DNA from: Prosthecomicrobium sp. N25
GTDB taxonomy: Bacteria; Pseudomonadota; Alphaproteobacteria; Rhizobiales; Ancalomicrobiaceae
DNA: 64,000 nt
Assembly: GCF_037203705.1 (NCBI RefSeq)
Contig: NZ_JBBCAT010000002.1
Location: 248,001 to 312,000 of the forward strand
Direction of reading: 5' to 3'
Of the stretch, positions 16,623-25,700 are shown one piece after another. The translations under genes were made by a program, and so were the position numbers. Position 1 is the stretch's first letter; the number at the start of each line of letters is the position of its first letter. A model generated the notes under the pieces. That model was given only the letters and a program-made list of their open reading frames with translations, was not told where the DNA came from and made no database searches.

Positions 16623-18227
16623 ATGACCGTCTCCCGCAAGCCGCTCCTCGCCGCCGCGGCCGCGCTCGCGATCTCGGCCCTCCCGCACGCGGCCGGGGCG
16701 AAGACGCTGGTCTACTGCTCGGAGGGCAACCCGGAATCCCTCAATCCCCAGCTCGTCACGACGACGACGGGCGTGGCCGCCGGCAAGCCGATGTTCAACA
16801 GCCTCGTCGAGTTCGAGCCGGGCGGCACCCGGATCCTGCCGGGGCTGGCGGAACGCTGGTCGGTCTCCGAGGACGGTCGGACCTACACGTTCGAGCTCCG
16901 GCGCAACGTGAAGTTCCACTCGAACGCGGCCTTCACGCCGACCCGTCCGATGAACGCCGACGACGTGCTCTTCTCGCTGAACCGGCAGTGGAAGGAGGAC
17001 CACCCCTATCATCGCGTCTCGGGCGCCCGGTACGACTACTTCAAGGACCTGGCCATGCCGGAGCTCCTGGAGAGCATCGACAAGATCGACGAGTACACGG
17101 TGCGCATCCGGCTGAAGCAGCCGAACGCGCCGTTCCTCGCCAATCTGGCGATGTCGTTCAACGTCATCCAGTCGGCCGAGTATGCCGACAAGCTCCTGAA
17201 GCTCGGCAAGCCCGAGCAGCTCGACCTCGACCCGATCGGCACGGGTCCGTGGAGCTTCGTGTCCTTCCAGAAGGACGTGGCGGTGCGCTACCGGGTGTTC
17301 CCGGAGCACTGGGCCGGGGCGATGCCGATCGACACGCTGGTCTTCTCGATCACCCCGAACCCGGCGGTGCGGCTGACCAAGCTCAAGGCCGGGGAGTGCC
17401 ACGTGATGGCCTTCCCGAACCCGGCGGACCTGAAGAAGATCGAGCAGGACCCGGCGCTCAGGCTGTTGAAGCTCGAGGGCCTCAACGTCGGCTACATGTC
17501 GCTCAACACCGCCCGGCCTCCCTTCGACGACGTGCGGGTGCGCCGGGCCGTCAACATGGCGATCGACAAGAAGACGATCGTGTCGGCCGTCTACCAGGAC
17601 GCCGGCACGCCGGCCAAGAATCCGATCCCGCCGACGCTGTGGTCCTACAACGACGCCGTCCAGGACTACCCTTACGACCCGGAGGCGGCGCGCCGGCTCC
17701 TGGCCGAGGCCGGCCACCCGGCGGGCTTCGAGACCGACCTCTGGTACATGCCGGTGAGCCGGCCCTACAATCCCAACGGCAAGCGCATCGCCGAGCTGAT
17801 CCAGGCGGACCTGGCGCGGGTCGGCATCCGGCTCAGGCTCGTCACCGAGGAGTGGAGCGTCTACCGGTCCAAGATCCAGGCCGGCGAGGCCTCGATGGCG
17901 CTCTACGGCTGGACGGGCGACAACGGCGACCCGGACAACTTCTTCGACACGCTGCTCGGCTGCACGGCGGCGCGGCCGGGGGGCAACAACGTCGCCAAGT
18001 GGTGCAACCGGGATTTCGACGCGCTGATCACCAAGGCCAAGGAGAGCGCCGACCAGGGCGAGCGCGAGCGCTACTACCGCGAGGCGCAGGTGATCGCCAA
18101 GGCGGAGGCCCCGTGGGTGCCGATCGCCCACTCGGTGGTCTACATGGCGATACGCAAGGAGGTCAGCGGGTTCAAGATGGATCCGCTCGGGCGCTATCCG
18201 TTCGACGGCGTCGATCTCGCGCAGTAG
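16623..18227 (+). CDS. Extracellular solute-binding protein, dipeptide/oligopeptide (DppA-like) family
   Basis: A 534-residue periplasmic binding protein of cluster C (family 5). It has a Sec signal peptide (MTVSRKPLLAAAAALAISAL, cleavage near AGA-KT), the family motif LAERWSVSEDGRTYTFELR, and DDVLFSLNRQW. DppA-type proteins bind dipeptides, heme or related peptides and deliver them to an ABC importer. No permease or ATPase genes are present on either side. The upstream neighbour is a sensor kinase, so it may serve an importer encoded elsewhere or present ligand to the kinase. The ATG at 16623 has AGAGGAGAG upstream. Confidence 0.93.
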   Translation: MTVSRKPLLAAAAALAISALPHAAGAKTLVYCSEGNPESLNPQLVTTTTGVAAGKPMFNSLVEFEPGGTRILPGLAERWSVSEDGRTYTFELRRNVKFHSNAAFTPTRPMNADDVLFSLNRQWKEDHPYHRVSGARYDYFKDLAMPELLESIDKIDEYTVRIRLKQPNAPFLANLAMSFNVIQSAEYADKLLKLGKPEQLDLDPIGTGPWSFVSFQKDVAVRYRVFPEHWAGAMPIDTLVFSITPNPAVRLTKLKAGECHVMAFPNPADLKKIEQDPALRLLKLEGLNVGYMSLNTARPPFDDVRVRRAVNMAIDKKTIVSAVYQDAGTPAKNPIPPTLWSYNDAVQDYPYDPEAARRLLAEAGHPAGFETDLWYMPVSRPYNPNGKRIAELIQADLARVGIRLRLVTEEWSVYRSKIQAGEASMALYGWTGDNGDPDNFFDTLLGCTAARPGGNNVAKWCNRDFDALITKAKESADQGERERYYREAQVIAKAEAPWVPIAHSVVYMAIRKEVSGFKMDPLGRYPFDGVDLAQ

Positions 18228-18242
18228 CTCCGGCCCGCGAGG

Positions 18243-20591
18243 TCAGGCCCCGGTCTTGAGCTGAACCACGTTCTCGGGCCACTCGGCGCGGGCCGGCTCG
18301 GGGCCGGCAGGCGACAGGGCGGCCTCGATCACCCGCCTCAGCGTCGCCTGGTCGAAGGGCTTGGTGATGCGGGGCAGGGCCTGGTCGGAGCCGGTGGGGA
18401 GCTCGGCGTATCCGGTGCCGAGGACGACCGGCAGGCCGGGGCGGAGCTCGGCGAGGCGGCCGGCGAGCTGGGTCCCGGTCATGCCCGGCATGGCCTCGTC
18501 GGTGAGGACGAGGTCCAAGGCGAGGCCCGACTCGATCAGCTTCAGGGCCTCCTTGGCTGACAGCGCCTCGTGCACCTCGTGGCCGAGGTCCTCCAGCATG
18601 GCGACGGTCGCCATCAGGACGAGCGCGTCGTCGTCCACCACCAGGATGCGGTGCTTCTCCTGGCGTGCGGTCGCGACGGGGATCTGGGTCACGGTCCGCT
18701 CGGGCGGGACCGTCACGGCGCGGCGGATCGCGTCGGCGTCTGCGGGCAGCCAGATCTCCGCCGTGGTCCCCTCCCCGGGGGCGCTCTTCAGCACGAGCTT
18801 GCCGCCGAGCTGGGCCGCGAAGCCGTCCACCATGGGCAGCCCGAGGCCGGTTCCCTTGCCGACGCCTTTGGTGGTGTAGAAAGGCTCGACGGCCTTGGCG
18901 AGGGTTTCGGGGTCCATGCCGCTGCCGGTGTCGGTCACCGACAGGCAGACGTAGTTGCCCGCGGGCGGCTCGCCGAGCCGGCCGGTCCCTGGCTGGATCG
19001 TCCGCTCGGCCGCCGAGATCGTCAGCGTGCCGCCGTCCGGCATGGCGTCCCGCGCGTTGACGGCGAGGTTGACGAGGGCGAGTTCGAACTGGTTGGCGTC
19101 GACGAGGGCGGGCGGCAGGTCGAGCGGGAAGCGGGTCTCGATCATCACCGCAGGGCCGAGGGAGCGCTGCAGCAGGTCCGCCATGCCGCGGACGAGGGCC
19201 GGGATGTCGCGCGGCTCGGGCCGGAGGTCCTGGCGCCTCGCGAAGGAGAGCATCCGGCTCGTCAGGGCGGCGCCGCGCTCGGCGCCCTTCATGGCGGTTT
19301 CGAGCAGGCGCCGGGCCTTCGGATCGTCCGGCAACTTCTTCTTGAGCAGTTCAAGGTTGCCGATGATCACCGCCAGAAGGTTGTTGAAGTCGTGCGCGAC
19401 GCCCCCGGTCAGCTGGCCGATGGCGTCGAGCTTCTGGATCATCAGGAGCTGCTGGCGGGCGTCATCGAGCTTCTTCTGCGCCTCCCGCCGTTCGGTCGCG
19501 TCGCGCGTGACCTTGGCGAAGCCGACGAGCCGGCCTTCCGGGTCGCGGATCGCGTCGAGGACGACCGAGGCCCAGAAGCGGGTTCCGTCCTTGCGCAGGC
19601 GCCAGCCCTCGGCCTCGAACTTGCCGTCCCGGCGCGCGCTCTCGAGGGCGCGCCGGGGCTCGCCGCGGGCGCGGTCCTCGGGGGTGTAGAAGATCTCGTA
19701 GGGTTTGCCCACGATCTCCTCGGCCGTGTAGCCCTTGATGCGGCGCGCGCCGCTGTTCCAGTTGGTGACCTTGCCGTCGGGGCTCAGCATGAAGATGGCG
19801 TAGTCGGTCACGCCCTCGACCAGGATGCGGAAGCGCCGCTCGCTCTCGATGAGGGCCTCGCGCTCGCGCCGGGCGATCCGTTCGGCGCGCTCGTCCATCG
19901 CGGAGGCGACCAGCGAGAGGAACAGGACCAGCACCGTCACGGCGGCGACCGCCATGGCCAGCGTGGTGGCGTCGAAGCCGGTCTCCGGCCCCAGCGACTG
20001 GCCGGGCTGGAAGGCGGTTCCCGCCATGGCGGTGTAATGCATGCCCGAGATCGCCGTGCCGAGGATCAGTGCCCCGGCCACCCTCTGGGTCACGCCCACC
20101 GGCAGACTGGCGACCCGGAGGGCGGCCGTGGAGGCCAGGACGGCGATCAGGACCGCGGCGGCATGGTAGCTCTGGTCATGGCGGATGTGGCCGGAGTAGC
20201 CGATGGCCGCCATGCCGAGCAGGTGCATGCCAGCGATGCCGACGCCCATCACGGTCCCGGCCGCCGCCACGACGGCGAAATGAACGCGCCCCATGGCGAC
20301 CGCGGCGAAGCCGATCGCCCCCGCCACCACGGCCAGCGCGAAGGAGGCGAACGACAGGAGCGGGTCGAACCGCAGCGAGGGGGCGATGTCGAGCGCCAGC
20401 AGGGCGATGAAGTGCATGGCCCAGATGCCGCCGCCGAGCGCGAGCGCCGCGATCGCGATCCAGGCGGTGCCGTGGCCCCCGCGCGTCGATCGAACCCGGC
20501 CCGCCACGTCGAGCGCGGTATAGGAGGATACGACGGCGATGGCGATCGAGAGGAGGACGAGCGGACCGTAGAGGCTACCGGCAGGGGACAT
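18243..20591 (-). CDS. Hybrid sensor kinase with MHYT, PAS, kinase and receiver domains
   Basis: A 782-residue membrane-bound hybrid kinase. Residues 1-235 form a seven-helix MHYT sensor with the expected repeated Met-His pairs (MHFI at 59, MHLL at 122, MHYT at 184), proposed to bind a metal and sense gases such as O2, CO or NO. A PAS domain follows (about 250-365), then the kinase core with H box VAHDFNNLLAVII (His400), N box LVNLAVNARDAMPDGG and G boxes DTGSGMD and GTGLGLPMV. The C-terminal receiver (about 648-765) starts ILVVDDDALV and has Asp698 as the predicted phospho-acceptor. It converges with the binding-protein gene, 15 bases away. The target is not evident. Confidence 0.92.
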   Translation of the reverse strand: MSPAGSLYGPLVLLSIAIAVVSSYTALDVAGRVRSTRGGHGTAWIAIAALALGGGIWAMHFIALLALDIAPSLRFDPLLSFASFALAVVAGAIGFAAVAMGRVHFAVVAAAGTVMGVGIAGMHLLGMAAIGYSGHIRHDQSYHAAAVLIAVLASTAALRVASLPVGVTQRVAGALILGTAISGMHYTAMAGTAFQPGQSLGPETGFDATTLAMAVAAVTVLVLFLSLVASAMDERAERIARREREALIESERRFRILVEGVTDYAIFMLSPDGKVTNWNSGARRIKGYTAEEIVGKPYEIFYTPEDRARGEPRRALESARRDGKFEAEGWRLRKDGTRFWASVVLDAIRDPEGRLVGFAKVTRDATERREAQKKLDDARQQLLMIQKLDAIGQLTGGVAHDFNNLLAVIIGNLELLKKKLPDDPKARRLLETAMKGAERGAALTSRMLSFARRQDLRPEPRDIPALVRGMADLLQRSLGPAVMIETRFPLDLPPALVDANQFELALVNLAVNARDAMPDGGTLTISAAERTIQPGTGRLGEPPAGNYVCLSVTDTGSGMDPETLAKAVEPFYTTKGVGKGTGLGLPMVDGFAAQLGGKLVLKSAPGEGTTAEIWLPADADAIRRAVTVPPERTVTQIPVATARQEKHRILVVDDDALVLMATVAMLEDLGHEVHEALSAKEALKLIESGLALDLVLTDEAMPGMTGTQLAGRLAELRPGLPVVLGTGYAELPTGSDQALPRITKPFDQATLRRVIEAALSPAGPEPARAEWPENVVQLKTGA

Positions 20592-20841
20592 GCATCGGCT
20601 CCGAGGCGCCGCGGCGGATTTCGTTCTGTGCGGTGCCCGCCTGTCGACGGAGGGTCCGGCCGAGCCCGCCGGCTCGACCTCGGGAAACGCGCCTCCGGCG
20701 AAAACGTTCCGCGCCGTCGGCGAAAATCCTCGCCGGTGAACGTCAGCTAAATGTCACTCTCAGAGGGGGTTCAGTCAGGCTGGTGCAAGCTTTCCACCAT
20801 CGAGAGGCCATCTCCGGCCTCGCACCTGACAGGAGTGAACG

Positions 20842-21090
20842 ATGTCTCTGAAGTCCACCATGCTGGCCATCGCGGCTGCCGCCACCCTGGCGACCGGCAT
20901 GACGGCCGCCACGACCTCGTCGGCCGAGGCCGGCTATTTCGTCAAGGTCAAGCACGGCCACCACGGCTTCCATGGCCACTTCTACCGGCCGCGCTTCTAT
21001 TATCCCGCCTATCACAGCTGCTTCTGGAAGCCCCGTCAGATCTGGACGTACCACGGTCCGGCCTGGGTTTCGAAGCGCGTCTGCTACTGA
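20842..21090 (+). CDS. Small secreted His/Tyr-rich protein
   Basis: An 82-residue protein with a clear Sec signal peptide (residues 1-30, ending SSAEA) and a short mature part rich in His, Tyr, Phe and Trp (KHGHHGFHGHF, YRPRFYYP). Two cysteines (HSCFW and RVCY at the end) could form a disulfide. I do not recognise a named family; similar tiny aromatic-rich exported proteins are frequent in Hyphomicrobiales. It has a good ribosome-binding site (CAGGAGTG) and its own intrinsic terminator, so it is a single-gene unit. The histidines could bind metal, but this is speculation. Confidence 0.75.
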   Translation: MSLKSTMLAIAAAATLATGMTAATTSSAEAGYFVKVKHGHHGFHGHFYRPRFYYPAYHSCFWKPRQIWTYHGPAWVSKRVCY

Positions 21091-21120
21091 CCGACCCTTC
21101 GCCTGGCGATCCTCGAGCCT

Positions 21121-21147
21121 GCCGGGGCCTCGTGCCCCGGCTTTTTT
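21121..21147 (+). terminator. Rho-independent terminator
   Basis: An 8-bp GC stem (GCCGGGGC / GCCCCGGC) with a five-base loop is followed by six T residues, 30 bases after the stop codon of the small secreted protein gene. This is a textbook intrinsic terminator. Confidence 0.85.
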
Positions 21148-21235
21148 CATGCGCCGGGCCGGGGCCGGCGGCGGACAGGCTTGCCTTCGCGCGGCCGCCG
21201 CGTTCCTCTCGGGCGTGGACCATCGAGGACCCGCC

Positions 21236-21598
21236 ATGCCGATTCGCCCGGCCGCGCTCGCCTTCCTGATCGTCGCCCTGCCCGGTTTGCCGGCCTGGGC
21301 GGGCGATCCCTATGCGCTCACCCCGTCGGAACGGTACCTCGGCGCCCCGTCGGTGCGGGTCCGCAAGCCGGAGACCTACGGCCCGGCCTGGCACCGGCCG
21401 AAGTCCTGGCCGGAGCACCGGTCGCGCGGGGTCTATGTCGGGGTGCCGGTCTATCCGCACTGGCGCGCGCCGGCGGTGGACTTCGGGCCGGACGAGGCCT
21501 ACGAGCCGGACTGCCGCTGGCAGCGGGTCTACGGGCCCTACCTCAATTCCCTCGGCGAGACGCATGTGGGCTGGCACAAGGTGCCGATCTGCGACTGA
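21236..21598 (+). CDS. Hypothetical secreted protein
   Basis: A 120-residue protein with a Sec signal peptide (MPIRPAALAFLIVALPGLPA, cleavage near AWA-GD). The mature part is Pro/Tyr/Trp rich (YGPAWHRPKSWPEH, VPVYPHWRAP) and has two cysteines (EPDCRWQ, PICD). I do not recognise the family. It has the same general character as the small protein encoded just upstream but is separated from it by a strong terminator. The chosen ATG places a normal signal peptide at the very N-terminus; longer in-frame starts would bury it. A periplasmic or surface location is inferred. Confidence 0.7.
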   Translation: MPIRPAALAFLIVALPGLPAWAGDPYALTPSERYLGAPSVRVRKPETYGPAWHRPKSWPEHRSRGVYVGVPVYPHWRAPAVDFGPDEAYEPDCRWQRVYGPYLNSLGETHVGWHKVPICD

Positions 21599-21605
21599 GG
21601 CCGTC

Positions 21606-22184
21606 TCAGAGGCCGCTCGCCCCGGGCGCGAAGCGGTCGCCGGTCTCGCCATCCGGATTGCCGAAAGGGCCCGACGCCCGGCCCGCCTCGACCTCGGCGT
21701 CCTGCCGGAGCGCCCAGGCCACCGACGGAAAGGCGAGGTCCCGCCAGGGGATCTCGTCGGGACGGAGGAGCGCCACCTCCAGGCTCTCGGGACCCGGCGC
21801 GACGCCTCCGGCGAGCGCCGCGCGGTAGATCAACTGGACCTGGCCGATGCGCGGGATCGAGTAGACGGCGAGCAGGCCGCGCAGGCGGATATCGGCGTTG
21901 GCCTCCTCGCGGGCCTCCCGGCGGGCGCCGTCCTCGGCGGTCTCGCCGAGCTCCAGGTAGCCGGCCGGCAGGGTCCAGAAGCCCCGGCGCGGCTCGATGG
22001 CGCGCCGGCAGAGAAGGACGAGGCCGGCCGCGCGCACGACCGAGCCGACGATCACCTTCGGGTTGCGGTAGTCCACGAAGCCGCAATGGCCGCAGACGTC
22101 GCGCTCCAGCGTGTCGCCGGGCGGGACGGTGCGGCGGAAGCCGGGTGGCCGGGCCGGCCCGGCGTGGATGTCTTCGTCCTGCAT
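21606..22184 (-). CDS. NUDIX hydrolase
   Basis: A 192-residue pyrophosphohydrolase. The NUDIX box is complete: GYLELGETAEDGARREAREE gives the G-x5-E-x7-R-E-x2-E-E pattern. An N-terminal CGHC pair (Cys31, Cys34), followed by FVDYRNPKVIVGSVV, resembles the ADP-ribose/NADH-type NUDIX proteins that carry a partial zinc ribbon. The substrate, a nucleoside diphosphate linked to another group, cannot be fixed from sequence. It lies 52 bases downstream of ccmG on the same strand and may be read through from the ccm genes. Confidence 0.9.
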   Translation of the reverse strand: MQDEDIHAGPARPPGFRRTVPPGDTLERDVCGHCGFVDYRNPKVIVGSVVRAAGLVLLCRRAIEPRRGFWTLPAGYLELGETAEDGARREAREEANADIRLRGLLAVYSIPRIGQVQLIYRAALAGGVAPGPESLEVALLRPDEIPWRDLAFPSVAWALRQDAEVEAGRASGPFGNPDGETGDRFAPGASGL

Positions 22185-22236
22185 GGTCGGTACCTCCGGG
22201 AGGACCGGCTCGCCGGGCGTCCGGTTCCGCGGGCCG

Positions 22237-22833
22237 TCACTTGCGGGCGAGGGCCTTTTCGATCTCCGGTTTCAGCCGCGCCTCCAGGCCTTCCGGCGAG
22301 AGCGGGCCGATGAACTTGTACGCGATGGTTCCGTCGGCGGCGACCACGAAGGTCTCGGGCACGCCGTAGACGCCCCAGTCGATGGCGGTGCGGCCCTTGC
22401 GGTCCGTGCCCACGGCCGCGAAGGGGTTGCCGAGCTGGCCGAGGAAGCGCAGGGCGTTCTCGGGCTCGTCCTTGTAGTTGATGCCGACCACGCGGATGCG
22501 GCCGTCCTTGGCGAGATCCTCCAGGATCGGGTGCTCCTGCCGGCAGGGGACGCACCAGGAGGCCCAGACGTTGACGACCGTCACGCGGCCCTTGAGGTCC
22601 GCCGTGGCGAGGCCGGGGACGGGGTTGCCCTGGCGGTTCAGGCCCTCGAGCGGCGGCAGCTCGAAGGCCGGTACGGGTCGGCCGATCAAGGCGGACGGCA
22701 CCTCCGAGGTGCCGCCGCCGGTGGCGAGGCGGTAGAGGAACAGGCCCGCGAGCGCCAGGAAGAGGACGAGCGGGAGGATCAGCAGGAGCGACCGGCCCCG
22801 ACGGGGGGCCTCGGTGAGGCCGGGGTCGGTCAT
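22237..22833 (-). CDS. ccmG: Cytochrome c biogenesis thiol-disulfide protein CcmG (DsbE, CycY)
   Basis: CcmG is a membrane-anchored periplasmic thioredoxin that keeps apocytochrome c or CcmH reduced during heme attachment. The 198-residue product has an N-terminal anchor (LLLILPLVLFLALAGLFLY, about 16-34) and a thioredoxin fold with WASWCVPCRQEHP (Cys94, Cys97). It also carries VVGINYKDEPENALRFL and the cis-Pro region YGVPETF, both characteristic of DsbE/CcmG. ATG 22833 overlaps the ccmD stop by four bases. It is the last ccm gene in this half-operon. Confidence 0.95.
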   Translation of the reverse strand: MTDPGLTEAPRRGRSLLLILPLVLFLALAGLFLYRLATGGGTSEVPSALIGRPVPAFELPPLEGLNRQGNPVPGLATADLKGRVTVVNVWASWCVPCRQEHPILEDLAKDGRIRVVGINYKDEPENALRFLGQLGNPFAAVGTDRKGRTAIDWGVYGVPETFVVAADGTIAYKFIGPLSPEGLEARLKPEIEKALARK

Positions 22834-23021
22834 GGCTCGCCGGCTCCCGGGTCGGTGTCGCGGGCGGAGCGGCGGCGGACGCCGCGGGCTTCCAGGTCGG
22901 CCAGGATGCGGCGCTGGGCCTTGAGGTCGGCCAGGACCCAAACCACGAGGCCGACCATGACGAGCCCGGCGAGCGCGTAGGCGCCGACGATGAATCCCCA
23001 GTGCGGGCCGAGACCGAACAT
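22830..23021 (-). CDS. ccmD: Heme exporter protein CcmD
   Basis: CcmD is a small single-pass membrane protein that helps release holo-CcmE from the CcmABC complex. The 63-residue product reads MFGLGPHWGFIVGAYALAGL at the start, the conserved CcmD pattern. A basic cytoplasmic tail follows the one transmembrane helix. A GTG at 23031-23033, four codons upstream, overlaps the ccmC stop (GTGA) and is an alternative start giving 67 residues. The gene is flanked by ccmC and ccmG in the normal order. Confidence 0.9.
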   Translation of the reverse strand: MFGLGPHWGFIVGAYALAGLVMVGLVVWVLADLKAQRRILADLEARGVRRRSARDTDPGAGEP

Positions 23022-23029
23022 GAGCGCGC

Positions 23030-23764
23030 TCACCCGGCCACCGCGGCGGCCTGCATCATCCGGAGCGTCCGGATCCGGCGGCGCAGGATCTCGTTGCGCA
23101 TGGCCATCAGGTGGAGGGTGAGGAACAGGAGGGTGAAGCCAAGGGCGGTGACGAGGAGCGGCCAGAGCATGGAGGCGTGGATGGTCGGGCCGTCCAGCCG
23201 GAACACCGAGGCGGGCTGGTGCAGCGTGTTCCACCAGTCGACCGAGAACTTGATGATCGGGATGTTGACGATGCCGACCAGGGTCAGGACCGCGGCGGCG
23301 CGACCCGCCTTGATCGGGTCCTCGAGGGTCTGCCAGAGGGCGATCAAGCCGAGATACATGATGAAGAGGACCAGCACGGAGGTCAGGCGCGCGTCCCAGA
23401 CCCACCAGGTGCCCCACATTGGCTTGCCCCACAGGGAGCCGGTGACGAGGCAGACGAACGTGAAGGCGGCGCCGAGCGGGGCGGCGGCCTTGGCGGAGAC
23501 GTCCGCGAGCGGGTGGCGCCAGACCAGCGTGCCGAGGGAGGACAGCGCCATCACCGAATAGGAGAACATGGCGAGCCAGGCGGCCGGCACGTGGATGAAC
23601 ATGATCTTGACGGTGGCGCCCTGCTGGTAGTCGTCCGGGGCGAGGCCGAAGACGAGGCCGAGACCGACCGCGAGCACGATCCCGGTCACGGCGGCTAGCC
23701 AGGGCACGAGCCGTTCGACGAGGCCGAGGAAGCGCGTCGGATTGGCGTAGTCGATCAGGGCCAT
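23030..23764 (-). CDS. ccmC: Heme exporter/handling membrane protein CcmC
   Basis: CcmC positions heme for transfer to the chaperone CcmE in the periplasm. The 244-residue product has about six transmembrane helices and the signature WGTWWVWDARLTS of the heme-handling family, plus conserved His in FIHVPAAW and TLHQPAS. The start MALIDYANPTRFL fits family N-termini. It begins a ccmC-ccmD-ccmG unit whose usual upstream genes ccmA and ccmB are missing here and lie about 29.6 kb away on the other strand. Confidence 0.96.
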   Translation of the reverse strand: MALIDYANPTRFLGLVERLVPWLAAVTGIVLAVGLGLVFGLAPDDYQQGATVKIMFIHVPAAWLAMFSYSVMALSSLGTLVWRHPLADVSAKAAAPLGAAFTFVCLVTGSLWGKPMWGTWWVWDARLTSVLVLFIMYLGLIALWQTLEDPIKAGRAAAVLTLVGIVNIPIIKFSVDWWNTLHQPASVFRLDGPTIHASMLWPLLVTALGFTLLFLTLHLMAMRNEILRRRIRTLRMMQAAAVAG

Positions 23765-23817
23765 GCGGGTCTCGTGCGGGCGCGGGCCGGCTCTTTCCGG
23801 CACCTTCCGGGAGAAAG

Positions 23818-23846
23818 GCTATAGGGTCCGCGGCCGCGCACGGCAA
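23818..23846 (-). promoter_or_regulatory. Candidate promoter for ccmCDG
   Basis: On the minus strand TTGCCG, a 17-base spacer and TATAGC lie 54-82 bases upstream of the ccmC start. Spacing is ideal for the housekeeping sigma factor. A dedicated promoter would be needed because ccmC is cut off from ccmAB. Confidence 0.4.
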
Positions 23847-23896
23847 TGCGAGAAGTCAAGCGCCGCCTTCACGGATGCGTGGAGAGGCCCCAGCGT

Positions 23897-25513
23897 TCAG
23901 TGGCGGAAGTGGCGCATGCCGGTGAACACCATGGCGATCCCGGCCTTGTCGGCGGCCTCGATCACCTCGTCGTCTCGCATCGATCCGCCGGGCTGCACCA
24001 CCGCGGTGGCGCCGGCCGCCACGATGGTCTCCAGTCCGTCCGCGAAGGGGAAGAAGGCGTCCGAGGCGGCGACCGAGCCCCGGGTCAGGGGCTCGTCGAG
24101 CCCGGCCGCGCGTGCGGCGTCGGCGGCCTTCTGGACGGCGATGCGGGCGCTGTCGACGCGGCTCATCTGGCCGGCGCCGATGCCGACCGTCGCGCCGTCC
24201 TTGACGAACACGATGGCGTTGGACTTCACGTGCTTGACGACCCGGAACGCGAAGGCGAGGTCCTTCTCCTCGCGCGCGGTCGGTTGGCGGCGGGTCTTCG
24301 TCTCCAGGTCGATGTCGTCGACGGTGCCGAAGTCGCGGGTCTGGGCGAGGAAGCCGCCCGCCACGGTCCTGACCGTCAGGCCCATGTCGCCGGGCTTCGG
24401 CAGGCCGCCGGCGATCAGCAGGCGCAGGTTCTTCTTGGCGGCGACGATCGCCTGGGCGTCCTCGGCGGCGTCGGGGGCGATGATCACCTCGGTGAAGATC
24501 TTGACGATCTCCTCGGCCGCTTCGGCGTCGAGCGGGCGGTTCAGGGCCACGATGCCGCCGAAGGCCGAGACGGGGTCGCAGGCGAGGGCCTTGAGGTAGG
24601 CCTCCTTGAGGGTCTTGCCGACCGCCACCCCGCAGGGATTGGCGTGCTTGATGATGGCGACGGCGGCCGTGGTCCTGGGGTCGAACTCGGCGACCAGCTC
24701 GTAGGCGGCGTCGGTGTCATTGATGTTGTTGTAGGAGAGGGTCTTGCCCTGGACCTGGCGGGCGGTGGCGACGCCCGGGCGCGCTTCGCCGGTGCGGTAG
24801 AAGGCGGCGAGCTGGTGAGGGTTCTCGCCGTAGCGCATGACCTCGACGAGCTCGCCGCCGAGGGCGCGGTAGCGCGGGTTCGGGTCGCCGAGCTGGTCGG
24901 CCAGCCAGTTGGAGACCGCCGCGTCGTAGGTGGCGGTGCGGCCGAAGGCCTCCTGGGCGAGCTTCTTGCGCAGACGCAGCGAGGTGGCGCCGCCGCCGGC
25001 GTCCAGGGCGGCGAGCACCTCGGCGTACTGGCGCGGGTCGACCACCACCGCCACGTAGGCGTGGTTCTTGGCGGCGGCGCGGATCATGGCGGGCCCGCCG
25101 ATGTCGATGTTCTCGATCGCGGTCGCCCAGTCCTTCGTGCGCGCGACGGTGTCCTGGAAGGGGTAGAGATTGACCACCAGCAGGTCGATGCCCTCGATGC
25201 CGTGCGCCGCCATGGCGGCGGCGTGGCCTTCGTCGCCGCGCACGGCGAGGAGGCCGCCGTGGACCTTGGGGTGCAGGGTCTTGACGCGGCCGTCCATGAT
25301 CTCCGGGAAGCCGGTGACCTCGGAGACGTCGGTGACGGCGAGGCCCGCGTCCTGCAGGGCCTTCGAGGTCCCGCCGGTGGAGACGAGGGTCACGCCGCGG
25401 GCCGCCAGCGCGCGGGCGAGGTCGAGGATGCCGGTCTTGTCGGAGACGGAGAGGAGCGCGCGGCGGACCGGGACCCGGTCGGGCGGGGCGATGGACTTGG
25501 CTTCGACGGACAT
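23897..25513 (-). CDS. purH: Bifunctional AICAR transformylase / IMP cyclohydrolase
   Basis: PurH carries out the last two steps of IMP synthesis. The 538-residue product has the cyclohydrolase domain first ([39 protein letters not shown]) and the transformylase domain after (LRYGENPHQ-type motif [24 protein letters not shown], and the C-terminal [12 protein letters not shown] with [18 protein letters not shown]). The ATG at 25511-25513 begins [20 protein letters not shown]; longer in-frame extensions have no family similarity. The gene stands alone, with ccmC downstream in the same direction. Confidence 0.97.
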   Translation of the reverse strand: MSVEAKSIAPPDRVPVRRALLSVSDKTGILDLARALAARGVTLVSTGGTSKALQDAGLAVTDVSEVTGFPEIMDGRVKTLHPKVHGGLLAVRGDEGHAAAMAAHGIEGIDLLVVNLYPFQDTVARTKDWATAIENIDIGGPAMIRAAAKNHAYVAVVVDPRQYAEVLAALDAGGGATSLRLRKKLAQEAFGRTATYDAAVSNWLADQLGDPNPRYRALGGELVEVMRYGENPHQLAAFYRTGEARPGVATARQVQGKTLSYNNINDTDAAYELVAEFDPRTTAAVAIIKHANPCGVAVGKTLKEAYLKALACDPVSAFGGIVALNRPLDAEAAEEIVKIFTEVIIAPDAAEDAQAIVAAKKNLRLLIAGGLPKPGDMGLTVRTVAGGFLAQTRDFGTVDDIDLETKTRRQPTAREEKDLAFAFRVVKHVKSNAIVFVKDGATVGIGAGQMSRVDSARIAVQKAADAARAAGLDEPLTRGSVAASDAFFPFADGLETIVAAGATAVVQPGGSMRDDEVIEAADKAGIAMVFTGMRHFRH

Positions 25514-25700
25514 GGCGCGGCCTCGGGTGGCCGAGCCGGCGCCGATGGCCGGCGGCGGGCTCGACGGAAGACGGAGGAGGATCTCGCGAGCGCGATAGCA
25601 CCGAACGACCCCCGGGGCAAACCCGACGTTGGGCCGGGCGGCGGGCCCCTTTTTGAAGCCGGCGCGGAGCCGTGCTAACCCTCGGGCGAGGAGGCGCGCC

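Noticed and set aside
20680-20710. Possible EcfG-type promoter (GGAAAC-N16-CGTT) upstream of the small secreted protein gene
   Set aside because: The -35 deviates from GGAAC by an inserted base and lies about 130 bases from the start codon. A chance match is likely in this sequence.
23765-23896. Repeats at the proposed inversion breakpoints (compared with 54624-54638)
   Set aside because: Only short GC-rich similarity (GGGGCTCAG-like) was seen, too weak to claim homologous recombination as the mechanism.
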